NCBI GenBank assembly: GCA_030432695.1
Contig: JAUILN010000001.1
Coordinates: 62,001-126,000, forward strand
Source of the DNA: a bacterium
GTDB taxonomy: Bacteria; Planctomycetota; UBA1135; UBA2386
DNA length: 64,000 bases
Direction of reading: 5' to 3'
Part shown: one piece after another, positions 53,138 to 62,606 of the stretch
How the letters are laid out: each line of letters opens with the position of its first letter
Position numbering within the stretch: position 1 is the stretch's first letter
Made by a program: the position numbers and the translations under genes
Notes under the pieces: generated by a model
Told to the model about the DNA's origin: nothing
The model's input: the letters and a program-made list of their open reading frames with translations, nothing else
Database searches by the model: none

Positions 53138-55411
53138 TCAGCGGATCGCGCCGAGCGACGGCAGCGGTTCGGGCGGCGGGAGGTGTTCCAGGAAGTAGGC
53201 CGTCATCCGTCGCAGGAAGTGCTCGCGCGCCTTGCCGCGCAGGCCGTGTTGCTGCATCGGATAGACCGCGAGGTCGGGGGCGGTGCCGGCTTCGATGCAG
53301 GCCTCCAGCAGCGCGTAGGTGTTGGAGCCCATCACGGTCTTGTCGTCGCTGCCGTGGATCAGCAGCAGCGGTGCTGTGAGGCTGTCGGCGAGCGGCAGGA
53401 TGGAGCTGGCCTCGTAGCCCTCCGGGTTCTCGGCCGGCGTGTCCATGTAGCGCTCGCCGTAGCCGGTCTCGTAGCGGCTCCAGTCGGTGACCGGGTTGCC
53501 GGAGACTCCGACCTGGAATTGGTCGGGAGCGAGGCCCATCAGCCGCAGCGTCATGTAGCCGCCGTAGCTCCAGCCGTGCACACCGACCCGCTCCAGGTCG
53601 GCGGCTGGCGCGTCCTGCGCGAGCTGCATCAGGCCGGCGAGCTGGTCGATGACCTCGAGCTCGCCGAGGTTGCGATGCACCGCCCGCGCGAACGCCGCGC
53701 CGCGCCGCGAGGTGCCGCGGTTGTCGAGCCGCACCACCACGTAGCCCTGCATCGCCATCCAATACAGCCAGGGGCTCGCACCGCCGTGGAAGCGCTGCTG
53801 CACCAGCTGCGAGTGGGGGCCACCGTAGACGTAGAGCAGCACCGGGTGCTTGCGCAGAGGGTCGGGGTTGGGCGGCAGGATGAAGTGGCCGTGCAGCACC
53901 GAGCCGTCATCGGCCACGGTCTGGAAGGTGCGGTGCGTGAGTCGCGGGTAGACGCCGAACGGGTCGGCGACCTGCTGGAGGAAAGTCCGTCCGCTGCCCG
54001 GTGCGCGCACCTGCGCGAGCCCGGGGTGGTAGAGCTGCGACCAGGTGTCGATCACCCAACCGTCCTCGCGCGCGATGCATTCGTGAAAGCCGATCGATGG
54101 TGTCCACTGCTCCATCTTCGGCCGCGGGTCGGCGTTCAGCATCATCGCCGGCTGCGGGGGCCCGAGGCGGACCCGGAACAGGTGGCGCTGCAGAGGGTCG
54201 GCGCCGGCTGCCATCACCAGCGCGGCCTGGCCCTTGTCGACGAAGCCCACGAACTCGTCGACGTCACAACGCAGGTCGGTCTCCGGATAGCGGAACGAGC
54301 CATCGTCGCCGACCCGCCACAGTTGCCGGTAGCCGCCGCGCTCGCTGAACCACAGCAGGCCGTCGCCGTCGGGCGGGAAGATCGGTCCGTGCTCCGGTTC
54401 GACCCAGGCGGAGTCCGTCTCCTCGAGCACGGTGCGCAGGCGTGTGCCGGTGGTCGCGTCGAACTCGGCCAGCTCGAGGTGGTCCTGGCCGCGGTTCACC
54501 AGCGCCACGTAGATCTTCGCGCCGTCGGGCGAGAAGGTCGGATTGGTCCAGTAGAGGTCGGCGTCGGGGTCGCCTTCGAGCCAGACGAGTCGGCCGGTGC
54601 CGAGGTCGTGCACGCCGATCCGGACCTTCGATTGGGTGCGGCCCGACATCGGGTAGCGACCGTGGACCGGGCGCGCCGGCTGCACCGAGTAGTCGACGTA
54701 CGGATACGGCGCGACCCCGCGTAGGTCCTCACGGTAGAAGGCCAGGCGCCGGCCATCGCCGCTCCAGAACAGGCCCTTCTGGATCCCGAACTCGCGGCGG
54801 TGCGCGGCCAGACCGTGGACCACGTCCTCGGGCACGCCGTCCCAGGTGATGCGGCGGGTCCGGCCCTCGCGGTCGCGGACCCACACGTCGCCTCCCGAAG
54901 ACCAGGCGACCGCTCCATCGCCCGGGGCGATCTCGGTCGCTTCGGCATTCTCGGGTAGGAGCAGCACGCGCTCCGGGGGAGTGCTGCCGCTCGGGCGCCA
55001 GTGCCACAACGCACCCGCGGCGGGGAAGCGGACGGTGCGGTCATCGACCACGCCGAGAGCCGGCAGGCCGGCGCCTTCGGGCAGCTCGGCGCCGGCCTCG
55101 GCGAGCGCCGCGCGCAGTTCCTCGGGCCCGAACCAGACCTCGCGCTGGTTGTTGGGCATCGTCGATCTGGTCACCGCCACCGGACCGCGCTTCGGGTCGC
55201 GGTTGATCTCCAGCACCACCGGCGCGCCCGGCAGCCACTGGAACTCGGGGAGCTGTGGAACGAACTCGTCGTAGCGTGCGAGCAGGCGGTCGAGGGTGAG
55301 TTCCTCGGGGCCGTGCTTCTGCGCCGTCAGGGGTGCGAAGCCGCCGGTCCAGATCACGACGGCGAGGCCGATGCGGCAGAACGCCGTCGAGGAAGGGGAG
55401 TGCGTCGTCAT
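53138..55411 (-). CDS. secreted S9B dipeptidyl peptidase (DPP IV-like)
   Basis: 757 residues from ATG 55411 with signal sequence FCRIGLAVVIWTGGFAPLTA. Residues 40-480 are the beta-propeller (VAWSSGGDVWVRDREG, GLFWSGDGRRLAFYRED, NPTFSPDGAKIYVALV). The C-terminal alpha/beta hydrolase domain has Ser615 in GWSYGG, Asp690 in HGSDD and His722 in QQHG. It would cut dipeptides, usually X-Pro, from peptide N-termini outside the cytoplasm. With the hydroxyproline pathway elsewhere in the window this fits growth on proline- or hydroxyproline-rich peptides, an inference. Confidence 0.9.
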   Translation of the reverse strand: MTTHSPSSTAFCRIGLAVVIWTGGFAPLTAQKHGPEELTLDRLLARYDEFVPQLPEFQWLPGAPVVLEINRDPKRGPVAVTRSTMPNNQREVWFGPEELRAALAEAGAELPEGAGLPALGVVDDRTVRFPAAGALWHWRPSGSTPPERVLLLPENAEATEIAPGDGAVAWSSGGDVWVRDREGRTRRITWDGVPEDVVHGLAAHRREFGIQKGLFWSGDGRRLAFYREDLRGVAPYPYVDYSVQPARPVHGRYPMSGRTQSKVRIGVHDLGTGRLVWLEGDPDADLYWTNPTFSPDGAKIYVALVNRGQDHLELAEFDATTGTRLRTVLEETDSAWVEPEHGPIFPPDGDGLLWFSERGGYRQLWRVGDDGSFRYPETDLRCDVDEFVGFVDKGQAALVMAAGADPLQRHLFRVRLGPPQPAMMLNADPRPKMEQWTPSIGFHECIAREDGWVIDTWSQLYHPGLAQVRAPGSGRTFLQQVADPFGVYPRLTHRTFQTVADDGSVLHGHFILPPNPDPLRKHPVLLYVYGGPHSQLVQQRFHGGASPWLYWMAMQGYVVVRLDNRGTSRRGAAFARAVHRNLGELEVIDQLAGLMQLAQDAPAADLERVGVHGWSYGGYMTLRLMGLAPDQFQVGVSGNPVTDWSRYETGYGERYMDTPAENPEGYEASSILPLADSLTAPLLLIHGSDDKTVMGSNTYALLEACIEAGTAPDLAVYPMQQHGLRGKAREHFLRRMTAYFLEHLPPPEPLPSLGAIR

Positions 55412-55575
55412 GGTGCGGGCTGGGCCGGGTTGGGTGGGGGAGACCGTCATGGAAGCGTGGACCGCCGTTCGGCGCCAGTGATGCGAGTCGCGCCCCGCCT
55501 GCTCCGAGGTTGCGTCGAACGCCGTCCCCGACGACGCTTCAGGTCCGGAGGCGATTCGGTCGAACGCCCCGTGGG

Positions 55576-56739
55576 ATGACCGTGGCATTCGTCGATCAGG
55601 ATCTCGCTTCCGAAGGCTCCTTGCGGAGTGCGCAGCGACCCGTTGCGCACCACCTGCACGTGCTGCCGTCGTTCGGGCTGGGCGGTCGCGAGATCCGTGC
55701 GGTCGAACTGATCAACCTGCAGGGTGCCGGCGTCCGGCATACGATCGTCTCGCTCGACGGCTGCTTCGACGCGATGCAACGGATCGACGGTCGGATCGAC
55801 GTCCGGTCGGTTCCTTCCCCGGTCGACGGAATGCGGCCCTTGGGGCGGATCGGCGCGATGCGCTCGTTCCTCCGCACGCAGGCTCCCGACCTGCTGCTGA
55901 CCTACAACTGGGGCTCGATCGAGTGGCTGCTCGGCGCGCGCCTCGCCGGCATCAAGCCGGTGGTCCACCACGAAGACGGCTTCGGCACGGACGAGGCGAC
56001 CGGCCAGAAGAAGCGGCGGATCTGGGCGCGGCGGGTGCTGTTCGCCTACGCCCGGGCGGTGATCGTGCCGTCGCGCAAGCTCGAGGACCTGGCGCGGCGC
56101 ACCTGGGCCCAGAAGCCGCCGCGTCTGCTCTACCTGCCCAACGGCGTCGACCTGGAGCGGTTCGCGCCGGGCGTGCGCAAGGGTCACGGCGGTGCGGTGG
56201 TGTTCGGCTGCGTCGGCGGCGTGCGCCCCGAGAAGAACCAGATCCTGGCGGTCGAAGCCCTGGCGCGGATGAAGTGGGGTGACATCGCCGAGCTGCACAT
56301 CGTCGGCGACGGTACGGACCTGCCGCGGGTGCGGGCGCGGGCCGAGAAGCTGAAGGTCGCAGACCGCTGCAGGTTCGTCGGGGCGGTGCGTGATCCCGCG
56401 CCGGTGTATCGGGACTTCGACGTGTTCCTGATCCCGTCGAAGACCGAGCAGATGCCGCTGGCGCTGCTGGAGGCGATGGCCACGTCGCTTCCGGTGATCG
56501 GCTGCGACGTCGGTGACGTGGCGCAGATGGTCGCGCCGCAGAATCGCGACTGGGTCGTCCGCAGCGACGATCCCGAGCGGCTGGCCGAGGCGATGGACCA
56601 GGCGGTCCGGGACAACGCGCGGCGGCACACCCTGGGGGCGGCGAACCGGGCCCGGGCCGAGGCCGACTTCGACCGCAAGCTCTGCTACGGCCGCTACGTC
56701 GAGGTCTACCGCAAGGTCGCCGGCGCGGTGGCGGGCTGA
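55576..56739 (+). CDS. family 4 glycosyltransferase (GT-B)
   Basis: 387 residues from ATG 55576. N-terminal acceptor domain with LHVLPSFGLGGREIRAVEL (glycine-rich loop). C-terminal donor domain with YLPNGVDLERFAPG, FGCVGGVRPEKNQILAVEAL, IVGDGTDLPRVRARAE and the E-x7-E motif in PSKTEQMPLALLEAMATSLP. Retaining transferase using a nucleotide sugar at the cytoplasmic membrane. Not in the main glycan operon; it is divergent from the peptidase gene. Confidence 0.88.
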   Translation: MTVAFVDQDLASEGSLRSAQRPVAHHLHVLPSFGLGGREIRAVELINLQGAGVRHTIVSLDGCFDAMQRIDGRIDVRSVPSPVDGMRPLGRIGAMRSFLRTQAPDLLLTYNWGSIEWLLGARLAGIKPVVHHEDGFGTDEATGQKKRRIWARRVLFAYARAVIVPSRKLEDLARRTWAQKPPRLLYLPNGVDLERFAPGVRKGHGGAVVFGCVGGVRPEKNQILAVEALARMKWGDIAELHIVGDGTDLPRVRARAEKLKVADRCRFVGAVRDPAPVYRDFDVFLIPSKTEQMPLALLEAMATSLPVIGCDVGDVAQMVAPQNRDWVVRSDDPERLAEAMDQAVRDNARRHTLGAANRARAEADFDRKLCYGRYVEVYRKVAGAVAG

Positions 56740-56862
56740 TCACCCCGGATCGAGGGGTAGTGCGGCCCCAGGGATGGTCCGGACGGGTCAAGGCGGGGCG
56801 AGCCAGGCGTCGATGACGGATCGAGGCCTCGCATCCGCAGGGCCCGATCTTGCCGTCCACCC

Positions 56863-58005
56863 ATGCCCCCGACCGATCGCCGTGCTTCTCGGGTTCCCGT
56901 GGCCGATGCCGCGCCGCGGCCCCTTCCGCTACCAGCTGCGGCGGATGGGGTGTTCGTGGCGCGGCTGGACGGGATCCTCTCGCGGACCATGGGGCTGCGG
57001 CCCGGGGTGCGTTCTCCGGCGGTGATCCTGGATGCCGCCCGCGCGACCGCCTTCGAGCTCGACCTGCCGTTCGACGACCTGCCCGTGCGCGCAGCTACGT
57101 CGGAGCACGTGCGTCAGGCCCTGGTCGCACACCTGCGCCCGAAGGTCGGGCGGCTGCTCGATCCGGCGGTGACGTTCCGCAAGGTCGTCGAGTTCGTCGC
57201 CGGTCGGCTCGCGACCAGTCAGCGGACCCAGCGCATCCTGGTGCTCGGTTGTGGGGATGGCGCCGACGTCTGGTCGTGTGCGGTGGCCCTCGCCGAATCC
57301 GGGATCGATCCGAGTTGGTTCGAGATCGACGCGGTCGACCAGAGCGAGGTCGCGGTGCGCCGTGCCCGGACCGGAATGTTCGGGGCGCACGCCTTCGGTC
57401 GGATGACCGAGGATTGCCGCCAGCGCTGGTTCCGCCCGCAGGCCGACGGGGAACGCGTCGACGTCTCGCTACGGCATCGCGCGCGTTTTCAGGTGGCCGA
57501 TCCACGCGACTCGAACACCTTCCGCGGTCGCCCGCGGCATGACGTGGTGCTGAGCCGATGTCTTCTGGGTGAGAGCGAGCCAGCCAGCAGGCGCGCACTC
57601 TGGGCGAGGATCCAGGCGCGCCTGATCGACGACGGACTGCTGGTGCTCGGCGCCGAGGACGGAGTTCCCGATCCGAGGACCGGATTCGAGGCCGCCGCCG
57701 GTGGGCGGGGTGCGCCGGTGTTTCGCCGAGTGGCGCCTCGTGTCGATCCGTCGACGCAGAACGAAGTCGTGCCGAGCGCCGATCCTCCCGGCGCCGCTAT
57801 CGGGGGCCTCGTGGAACCGGTCGCCGAGGGTCCTTCCGAGGTGCAGCGTCTGGTGGTGTCCGGCCTGATGGCGGTCAGGGCGGGTGATCACGCCAGGGCC
57901 GACCAGCTGTTCCATCGCGCGATCGGTCTCGACCCGCACTGCCGGACTTCGATCGAGATGCTGGTGCGGGCAGCGGGCGGTCGGATCGATCTGCGCCGCC
58001 GGTAG
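56863..58005 (+). CDS. orphan CheR-like methyltransferase-fold protein with C-terminal repeat
   Basis: 380 residues. A CheR-like core is visible: VTFRKVVEFVAG, the SAM-binding strand ILVLGCGDGADVWSCAVALA (CheR has GCSTGEEPYS), IDAVDQSEVAVRRARTGMFG, HDVVLSRCLLG and LIDDGLLVLGAEDGV. The EE of the canonical motif is replaced by AD, so SAM binding may be altered. After a 60-residue Pro-rich linker comes a TPR-like helix pair (RAGDHARADQLFHRAIGLDP). No chemotaxis genes nearby. The start is ATG 56863. Confidence 0.65.
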   Translation: MPPTDRRASRVPVADAAPRPLPLPAAADGVFVARLDGILSRTMGLRPGVRSPAVILDAARATAFELDLPFDDLPVRAATSEHVRQALVAHLRPKVGRLLDPAVTFRKVVEFVAGRLATSQRTQRILVLGCGDGADVWSCAVALAESGIDPSWFEIDAVDQSEVAVRRARTGMFGAHAFGRMTEDCRQRWFRPQADGERVDVSLRHRARFQVADPRDSNTFRGRPRHDVVLSRCLLGESEPASRRALWARIQARLIDDGLLVLGAEDGVPDPRTGFEAAAGGRGAPVFRRVAPRVDPSTQNEVVPSADPPGAAIGGLVEPVAEGPSEVQRLVVSGLMAVRAGDHARADQLFHRAIGLDPHCRTSIEMLVRAAGGRIDLRRR

Positions 58006-58024
58006 GGCCGGCGAGCCATCGGGT

Positions 58025-59194
58025 TCACCGCTGGAAGATCGGCAGCAGCTGCTTGGGGAGCTGCAGGATGATCGCGGCGACGCCCGTGGCGAACGGATCG
58101 CCGGGACCCGTGCGGTTCACGTAGCGGCCGTCGGAGTGCTGCAGCCGGATCAGATCGCGCAGGATGCGCGACTGGTAGGCCTCGAAGCGCGGGCCGCCGG
58201 CGTGGAAGAAGGCCTGGCAGGCGTAGTAGTTGCCGTACCAGTAGAAGTAGTGGTCGGCGTAGTGGCGGTGGACGAGCTGGTATTCCTCGCCGAGGAACTC
58301 CAGCACCGGGTCGTGCAGCTCGGGGTCTTCGACGCCGGCCGAGAGCAGCGCGGTCGAAGCCGCCGCATTGATCGCGTATTCCTGGTTCTTCTGCCACGCG
58401 CCGCGGCCGGCAGTCTTGTAGTAGAAGAGGCCATCGGAATAGCCGCCGCGGGTGCGGGCCCGCAGGACGTAGGCCATCGCGCGGTCGATGGTCTCCTTCG
58501 GCACCTGGATACCGATGTTGCGCGCCGCGCGCAGCGCCTGCAGCTGGCAGACCGTGACCGACATGTCGGCCTCGGTGGTGAAGGCGTTGTAGCGCCAGCC
58601 GCCCTGGGCATTCTGGCAGTCGACGATCAGGTGGACCGCGTCCTCCAGCGCGATGCGGATCCGCTCCTCCTGGATGGTGCCGTGGATCTCGGCGAGGAAC
58701 AGGGTCGCGAAGGCGTGGCTGTACATCCGCGTGCCGCCGTCGGTCACCAGCCCGGAGTCGGTGACGTGCGCCACGGTGTAGTCGACCGCGCGCCGCATCA
58801 GCTCGCCGTAGCGGCCGCGGTCGGGGAGATGGCCGCCGGCCAGGAAGCCCATCCCGCAGATCGCGGTGACCCCGATGTGCCCCGAGCCGATCGACTCGTT
58901 GCCCTGCGCCGAGCGCAGGATCAGGTAGTCGTCGCCCTGCTTGTGGCCCACATGGGCCTGCCAGTAGCCGGCCGGCGACTGGTGCACCGCCAGCCACTCG
59001 AGCGCCCGGTCGGCGGCGCGGCGCGCCTCTTCCCAGGTGGCGGCGTCGACGCCGGCCGGGCCCTCGGCGTCGTCCACCAGGTCGGCGGGGTCGACGCTCG
59101 CCTCGCGCCGCATCACGGGGACGCGCGGGCTCGGATCCTCACTCTGCGGGAGCGGGGCGAGGAGCGCGCAGGCGAGCGATGCGGCCAGCAGCAT
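58025..59194 (-). CDS. secreted prenyltransferase/squalene-oxidase-repeat protein
   Basis: 389 residues from ATG 59194 (MLLAASLACALLAPLPQSED, signal). Alpha/alpha-barrel repeats typical of the terpene-cyclase/prenyltransferase fold: ALEWLAVHQSPAGYWQAH, LIVDCQNAQGGWRYNAFTT, AMAYVLRARTRGGYSDGLFYY, LRDLIRLQHSDGRYVNRTG. The DxDD cyclase motif is absent, so it is not a squalene cyclase. Such exported proteins are frequent in planctomycetes; function unknown. Confidence 0.75.
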   Translation of the reverse strand: MLLAASLACALLAPLPQSEDPSPRVPVMRREASVDPADLVDDAEGPAGVDAATWEEARRAADRALEWLAVHQSPAGYWQAHVGHKQGDDYLILRSAQGNESIGSGHIGVTAICGMGFLAGGHLPDRGRYGELMRRAVDYTVAHVTDSGLVTDGGTRMYSHAFATLFLAEIHGTIQEERIRIALEDAVHLIVDCQNAQGGWRYNAFTTEADMSVTVCQLQALRAARNIGIQVPKETIDRAMAYVLRARTRGGYSDGLFYYKTAGRGAWQKNQEYAINAAASTALLSAGVEDPELHDPVLEFLGEEYQLVHRHYADHYFYWYGNYYACQAFFHAGGPRFEAYQSRILRDLIRLQHSDGRYVNRTGPGDPFATGVAAIILQLPKQLLPIFQR

Positions 59195-59220
59195 GGGCCG
59201 GGATCGTAGCCGCCCGGGGC

Positions 59221-61251
59221 TCAGCGCGTCAGCGTCAACAGGGTCGGGTTGCTCATCAGGAAGTCGGGCTCGGAGAAGGCGCCGATCACGGCGGCGTGCG
59301 ACAGCTCGAGGCCGATGAGCGAGGCGGGCAGGGGTGTGAGGGTGAGGCGGGCGAAGGCCTACCCGGCGGTGCTGAGGGTGCCGGAAGAGCCGAGGATGAA
59401 GGCGTTGGGGCTGCCGAGGAGGAAGTCGAAGTAGAAGTCGCGGTTCAGCGGGACGGTGTAGCCGTTGATCGACAGGCCGGGCCACATGCCGTCGAAGGAG
59501 CCGACGATCAGGTAGGGCCGGCGGCCGTTGCCGGGTCCGGCATCCAGGAAGAAGTTCCGGACGCCGCCGGTGGCGGTGGAGAGCAGATGGGAGTCGAGGG
59601 TGAGCGCCGCGAAGGTGTCGACCTGCACCCGGGCCTCGAACTCCAGGCCGGCGGGCTCGAACTGGCTGGCGTCGGAGCAGACCGCGAAGACCAGCTCGTT
59701 GGTGCCGCCTCGGAACAACGATACGTCGTTCGTGGAGAACGCGTCGCGGGTCGGCCAGGTCATCACCCGGGTGCCGTTGGCGTCCAGCGTGTCGCTGCCG
59801 AACGAGTCGGCGAGCATCTCGCCGGTGATGGGGTTGCCGTTGAGGAAGATCCGCGCCTGGTCATCGACGTTGGCGACGCCGTAGAGCGTGGCGTTCTGGA
59901 ACGCCGCGGGCAGGCCGAAGGTGAAGCGGTAGAACGCCGAGCTGCAGTTGTCGAGGGTGACCTCGCCGGCATCCTGCAGATAGCTCACTGCGTCGCCGAA
60001 GGCCTCGTTGAGGGGGATGATCCGCGGGTCATTGCAGTTGAAGCTGCGATTGAGTGCGGGGTTGGCGTTCTCGTTCTTGCGGTAGACCTGAGTCCAGGTC
60101 GAAGGGCTGAACGCCGGCGGGTTGGCATTGAGGACGTTGAGCTGCGCGGCCAGGGTGCCGGTGACCGCCTTGGCGGAGGCCGGTGCGCTGCTGCTCAGGG
60201 TGATGCACTGGGGGGAACCGCAGGCCAGACCGCGGGTGAGCTGGACGCTGAGGTTGTCGGCGAGGGCCGCGATGCTGCCGTCGTTGGAGCGATTCTCCAT
60301 CGTCAGCTCGAGCAGGATGCTGCGCGTCGCGGCGGGGATCCGGAACACGCCCTCGCGGGGCAACAGCGTGCTCTGGTTGTTGCGCTGCAGGAAGCTGACG
60401 TCGCCGACCGAGAAGCTGCCGCCGGGGAGGATCTGGCCCTTCTGGTTCCTGCAGGTGGCCGTGAGGCGCGCGAGGTCGGGGTCGCTGCCGAGTCCGCCGA
60501 ACCAGCCGGCGAGGTGGAGTGCCAGGAGTCCGGTGTCGACCTCGGTGGCGTTGCGGGTGAGATCGAGGGTCTCGAGGAGCCGGGAAGTGCCGCCGATCGC
60601 GGTGGAGCGGACGAAGGCGCGGCCGCCGCCCACATCGGCGCCGACGCGGAGCGACGGGAAGCCGGGTGTGCCGTAGTCGACCTGCTGGAACGGCGAGTCG
60701 GCGTTGATCCAACCGTCGCCGAAGCGGGGCCGCGACACGCTGACGCGCGGGCCTTCGAAGCCCGGATGGTCGAGGAGTTCGGTGTCGAGCGGAAAGGGGT
60801 CCGGTGTGCCGGCATCGCGCGACAGCACGAAGCCGACGTTGTCGGCGAAGACGTCGACCGATGGGGCGGTTCCGCCGCGATACAGCATGCCGATGCGGAT
60901 CCGCGCGGAGCGGGCACCGACCGGGACCGGAGTGGCGACACGACGGCTCAGCATCTGGGTCTCGTCGTTGCGGAACTGCGCTTCGGTGGTCGCGGAACGC
61001 AGCGTGGGGACGCCGGGCAGCGGGTTGTCGGAGCCGTCCCGGAAGTCCAGCGACAGCTCGCCGTAGTTGGAGTCGCCCGAGCGGCCGCCGAGGGATGCGT
61101 GGAGATGCGCGTGCAGCTCGCCGCGATCGATCGCCGCCGCGTTGCCGCTGGCGTCCAGGTCTTGCGTCCGGCTGGCGACGTTGCGATTCAGGGCCGCAGC
61201 GCGTGCGAGGTAGCGGCCGCCCTGGATCGCCTGGCCGACCGCCGCGTCCAT
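59221..61251 (-). pseudogene. secreted-protein gene with in-frame TAG and missing 5' end
   Basis: From ATG 61251 the frame runs 630 codons to a TAG at 59361-59359, then continues in frame for 45 more codons (AFARLTLTPLPASLIGLELS ... FLMSNPTLLTLTR) to TGA at 59223-59221. Those residues complete the C-terminal module seen on other secreted proteins here, so the TAG is a nonsense change (CAG to TAG would suffice). The protein has two copies of a 150-residue domain (GGRYLARAAAL / GGGRAFVRSTAI). The first lacks its beginning (the part matching VDYGTPGFPSLRVGADV) and there is no signal peptide, so the 5' end is also lost. Confidence 0.75.
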
Positions 61252-61381
61252 GGTCTGTGCAGCGTCTGGCGCAACACAGACCCGAGACCCGGAACCCTCG
61301 CGTGGCTTTCTGCAAGGAATCGAGCCGGCGCCCGGAGTCGTCTCCCGACGGGGGTCACAGCGCCGGCCGGCCGGCGGCGGC

Positions 61382-62461
61382 TCACGCGTAGTAGCGGCCG
61401 AACCGGTTGGTGATGAACCGCTGGTAGTCGACCTCCTCCTGCTTCACGAAGCCCTTCTGCGGCAGTTCGCCCTGGACCAGCAGATCCAGGACCCCGCAGA
61501 CGCCGGCGGCGGTGGTGATCTGGATGCCGGACCACTCGCGGCCGTCGATCTCCTGGTGCAGGACGGTGCGCGCGTAGGTCCGCTCGAGCAGGCGGCCGTC
61601 CTTGCGACCGGTGGCGGACACGAAGATCACGATCTGGTCCTGCATCGTCGCGGGCAGGGCCGACTCGAAGATCTCCTTGAGCTGATCCTGGCGGTGGTTC
61701 ATCCGCAGGTCCTCCATGAGGAACTTGATCAGCGCGTTGTGGCCCGGGAAGCGGATCGACTTGTAGTTGACGTTCTGGACCTTGCCCTTCAGGGACTGCG
61801 CCAGGGTGCCGAGGCCGCCGGAGGTGTTGAAGGCCTCGTACTCGCAGCCGTCGATGGTCATGTGCTCGAGGTTCTCGAGCGGCGGCAGGGCCACCAGCTG
61901 GCCGTCGATGATCGCCTCGCAGGGCTGGCAATACTCGTTGATCAGCCCCTCGGTGCTCCAGGTGAGGTTGTAGCGCAGGTGGTTGCTCGGGAACTGCGGC
62001 AGGGCGCCCACCCGCATGTGCAGGTCGCGGACCTCGTCGAGGTCCTTCATCAGGTGCACCGCGGTGATCGTGATGAAGCCGGGGGCCAGGCCGCATTGCG
62101 GGACGAACGCGCAGTTGGCGCCCTCGGCCAGGGCGGCGACCTTGCGGGTCACCTCGACGTCTTCGGTGAGGTCGAGGTAGTGGACGTCGTGGGCCTTGGC
62201 GCGCTCGGCAATCAGCGGGTTGCAGTGGAACGGCGCGCAGGAGATCACCGCCTTGGCGCCGGCCAGGATCGCGTCGAGGTCGCTGGCGCTGGTGAAGTCG
62301 ACCCGCCGGCCCTTGGCCGTACCCAGCCGCGCCAGGATCGCGTCGACCGCCCCCTGGTCGGCGTCGCCGATGCGGACCTCGTAGTCGCCGCTGTGGACGA
62401 GGAAGTGGGCGACCATCTGGCCGATCTTGCCGGCCCCGAGGACGACGACGGTGGTGTTCAT
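61382..62461 (-). CDS. saccharopine-dehydrogenase-family oxidoreductase
   Basis: 359 residues from ATG 62461. NAD(P)-binding Rossmann start VVVLGAGKIGQMVAHFL; AVISCAPFHCNPLIAERA and VPQCGLAPGFITITA are family motifs of the LYS9-like branch. The C-terminal domain has EYEAFNTSGGLGTLAQSL and VNYKSIRFPGH. Could act on saccharopine or a polyamine precursor; the substrate cannot be set from sequence. Downstream of the methyltransferase on the same strand, 145 bp apart. Confidence 0.8.
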   Translation of the reverse strand: MNTTVVVLGAGKIGQMVAHFLVHSGDYEVRIGDADQGAVDAILARLGTAKGRRVDFTSASDLDAILAGAKAVISCAPFHCNPLIAERAKAHDVHYLDLTEDVEVTRKVAALAEGANCAFVPQCGLAPGFITITAVHLMKDLDEVRDLHMRVGALPQFPSNHLRYNLTWSTEGLINEYCQPCEAIIDGQLVALPPLENLEHMTIDGCEYEAFNTSGGLGTLAQSLKGKVQNVNYKSIRFPGHNALIKFLMEDLRMNHRQDQLKEIFESALPATMQDQIVIFVSATGRKDGRLLERTYARTVLHQEIDGREWSGIQITTAAGVCGVLDLLVQGELPQKGFVKQEEVDYQRFITNRFGRYYA

Positions 62462-62606
62462 GCGCGTGCGGATGGGGGTGATGCGGGGTGCGTGGATGCC
62501 CCGGGACGGCACCCGGGGGCGGGCCAAGATCCGGCCTCCTCAGGGAATTTCGACCGCCGGGGCCGCCGGAGTGGAGCCGGCCCGCGGGGGCCGACGGGAC
62601 CCTCTC

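Noticed and set aside
48025..59361. Idea that TAG is recoded as an amino acid, because two in-frame TAGs lie in otherwise conserved frames
   Set aside because: Several intact genes here end in TAG (for example at 7182-7184, 30333-30335 and 58003-58005), and both affected genes carry other lesions.
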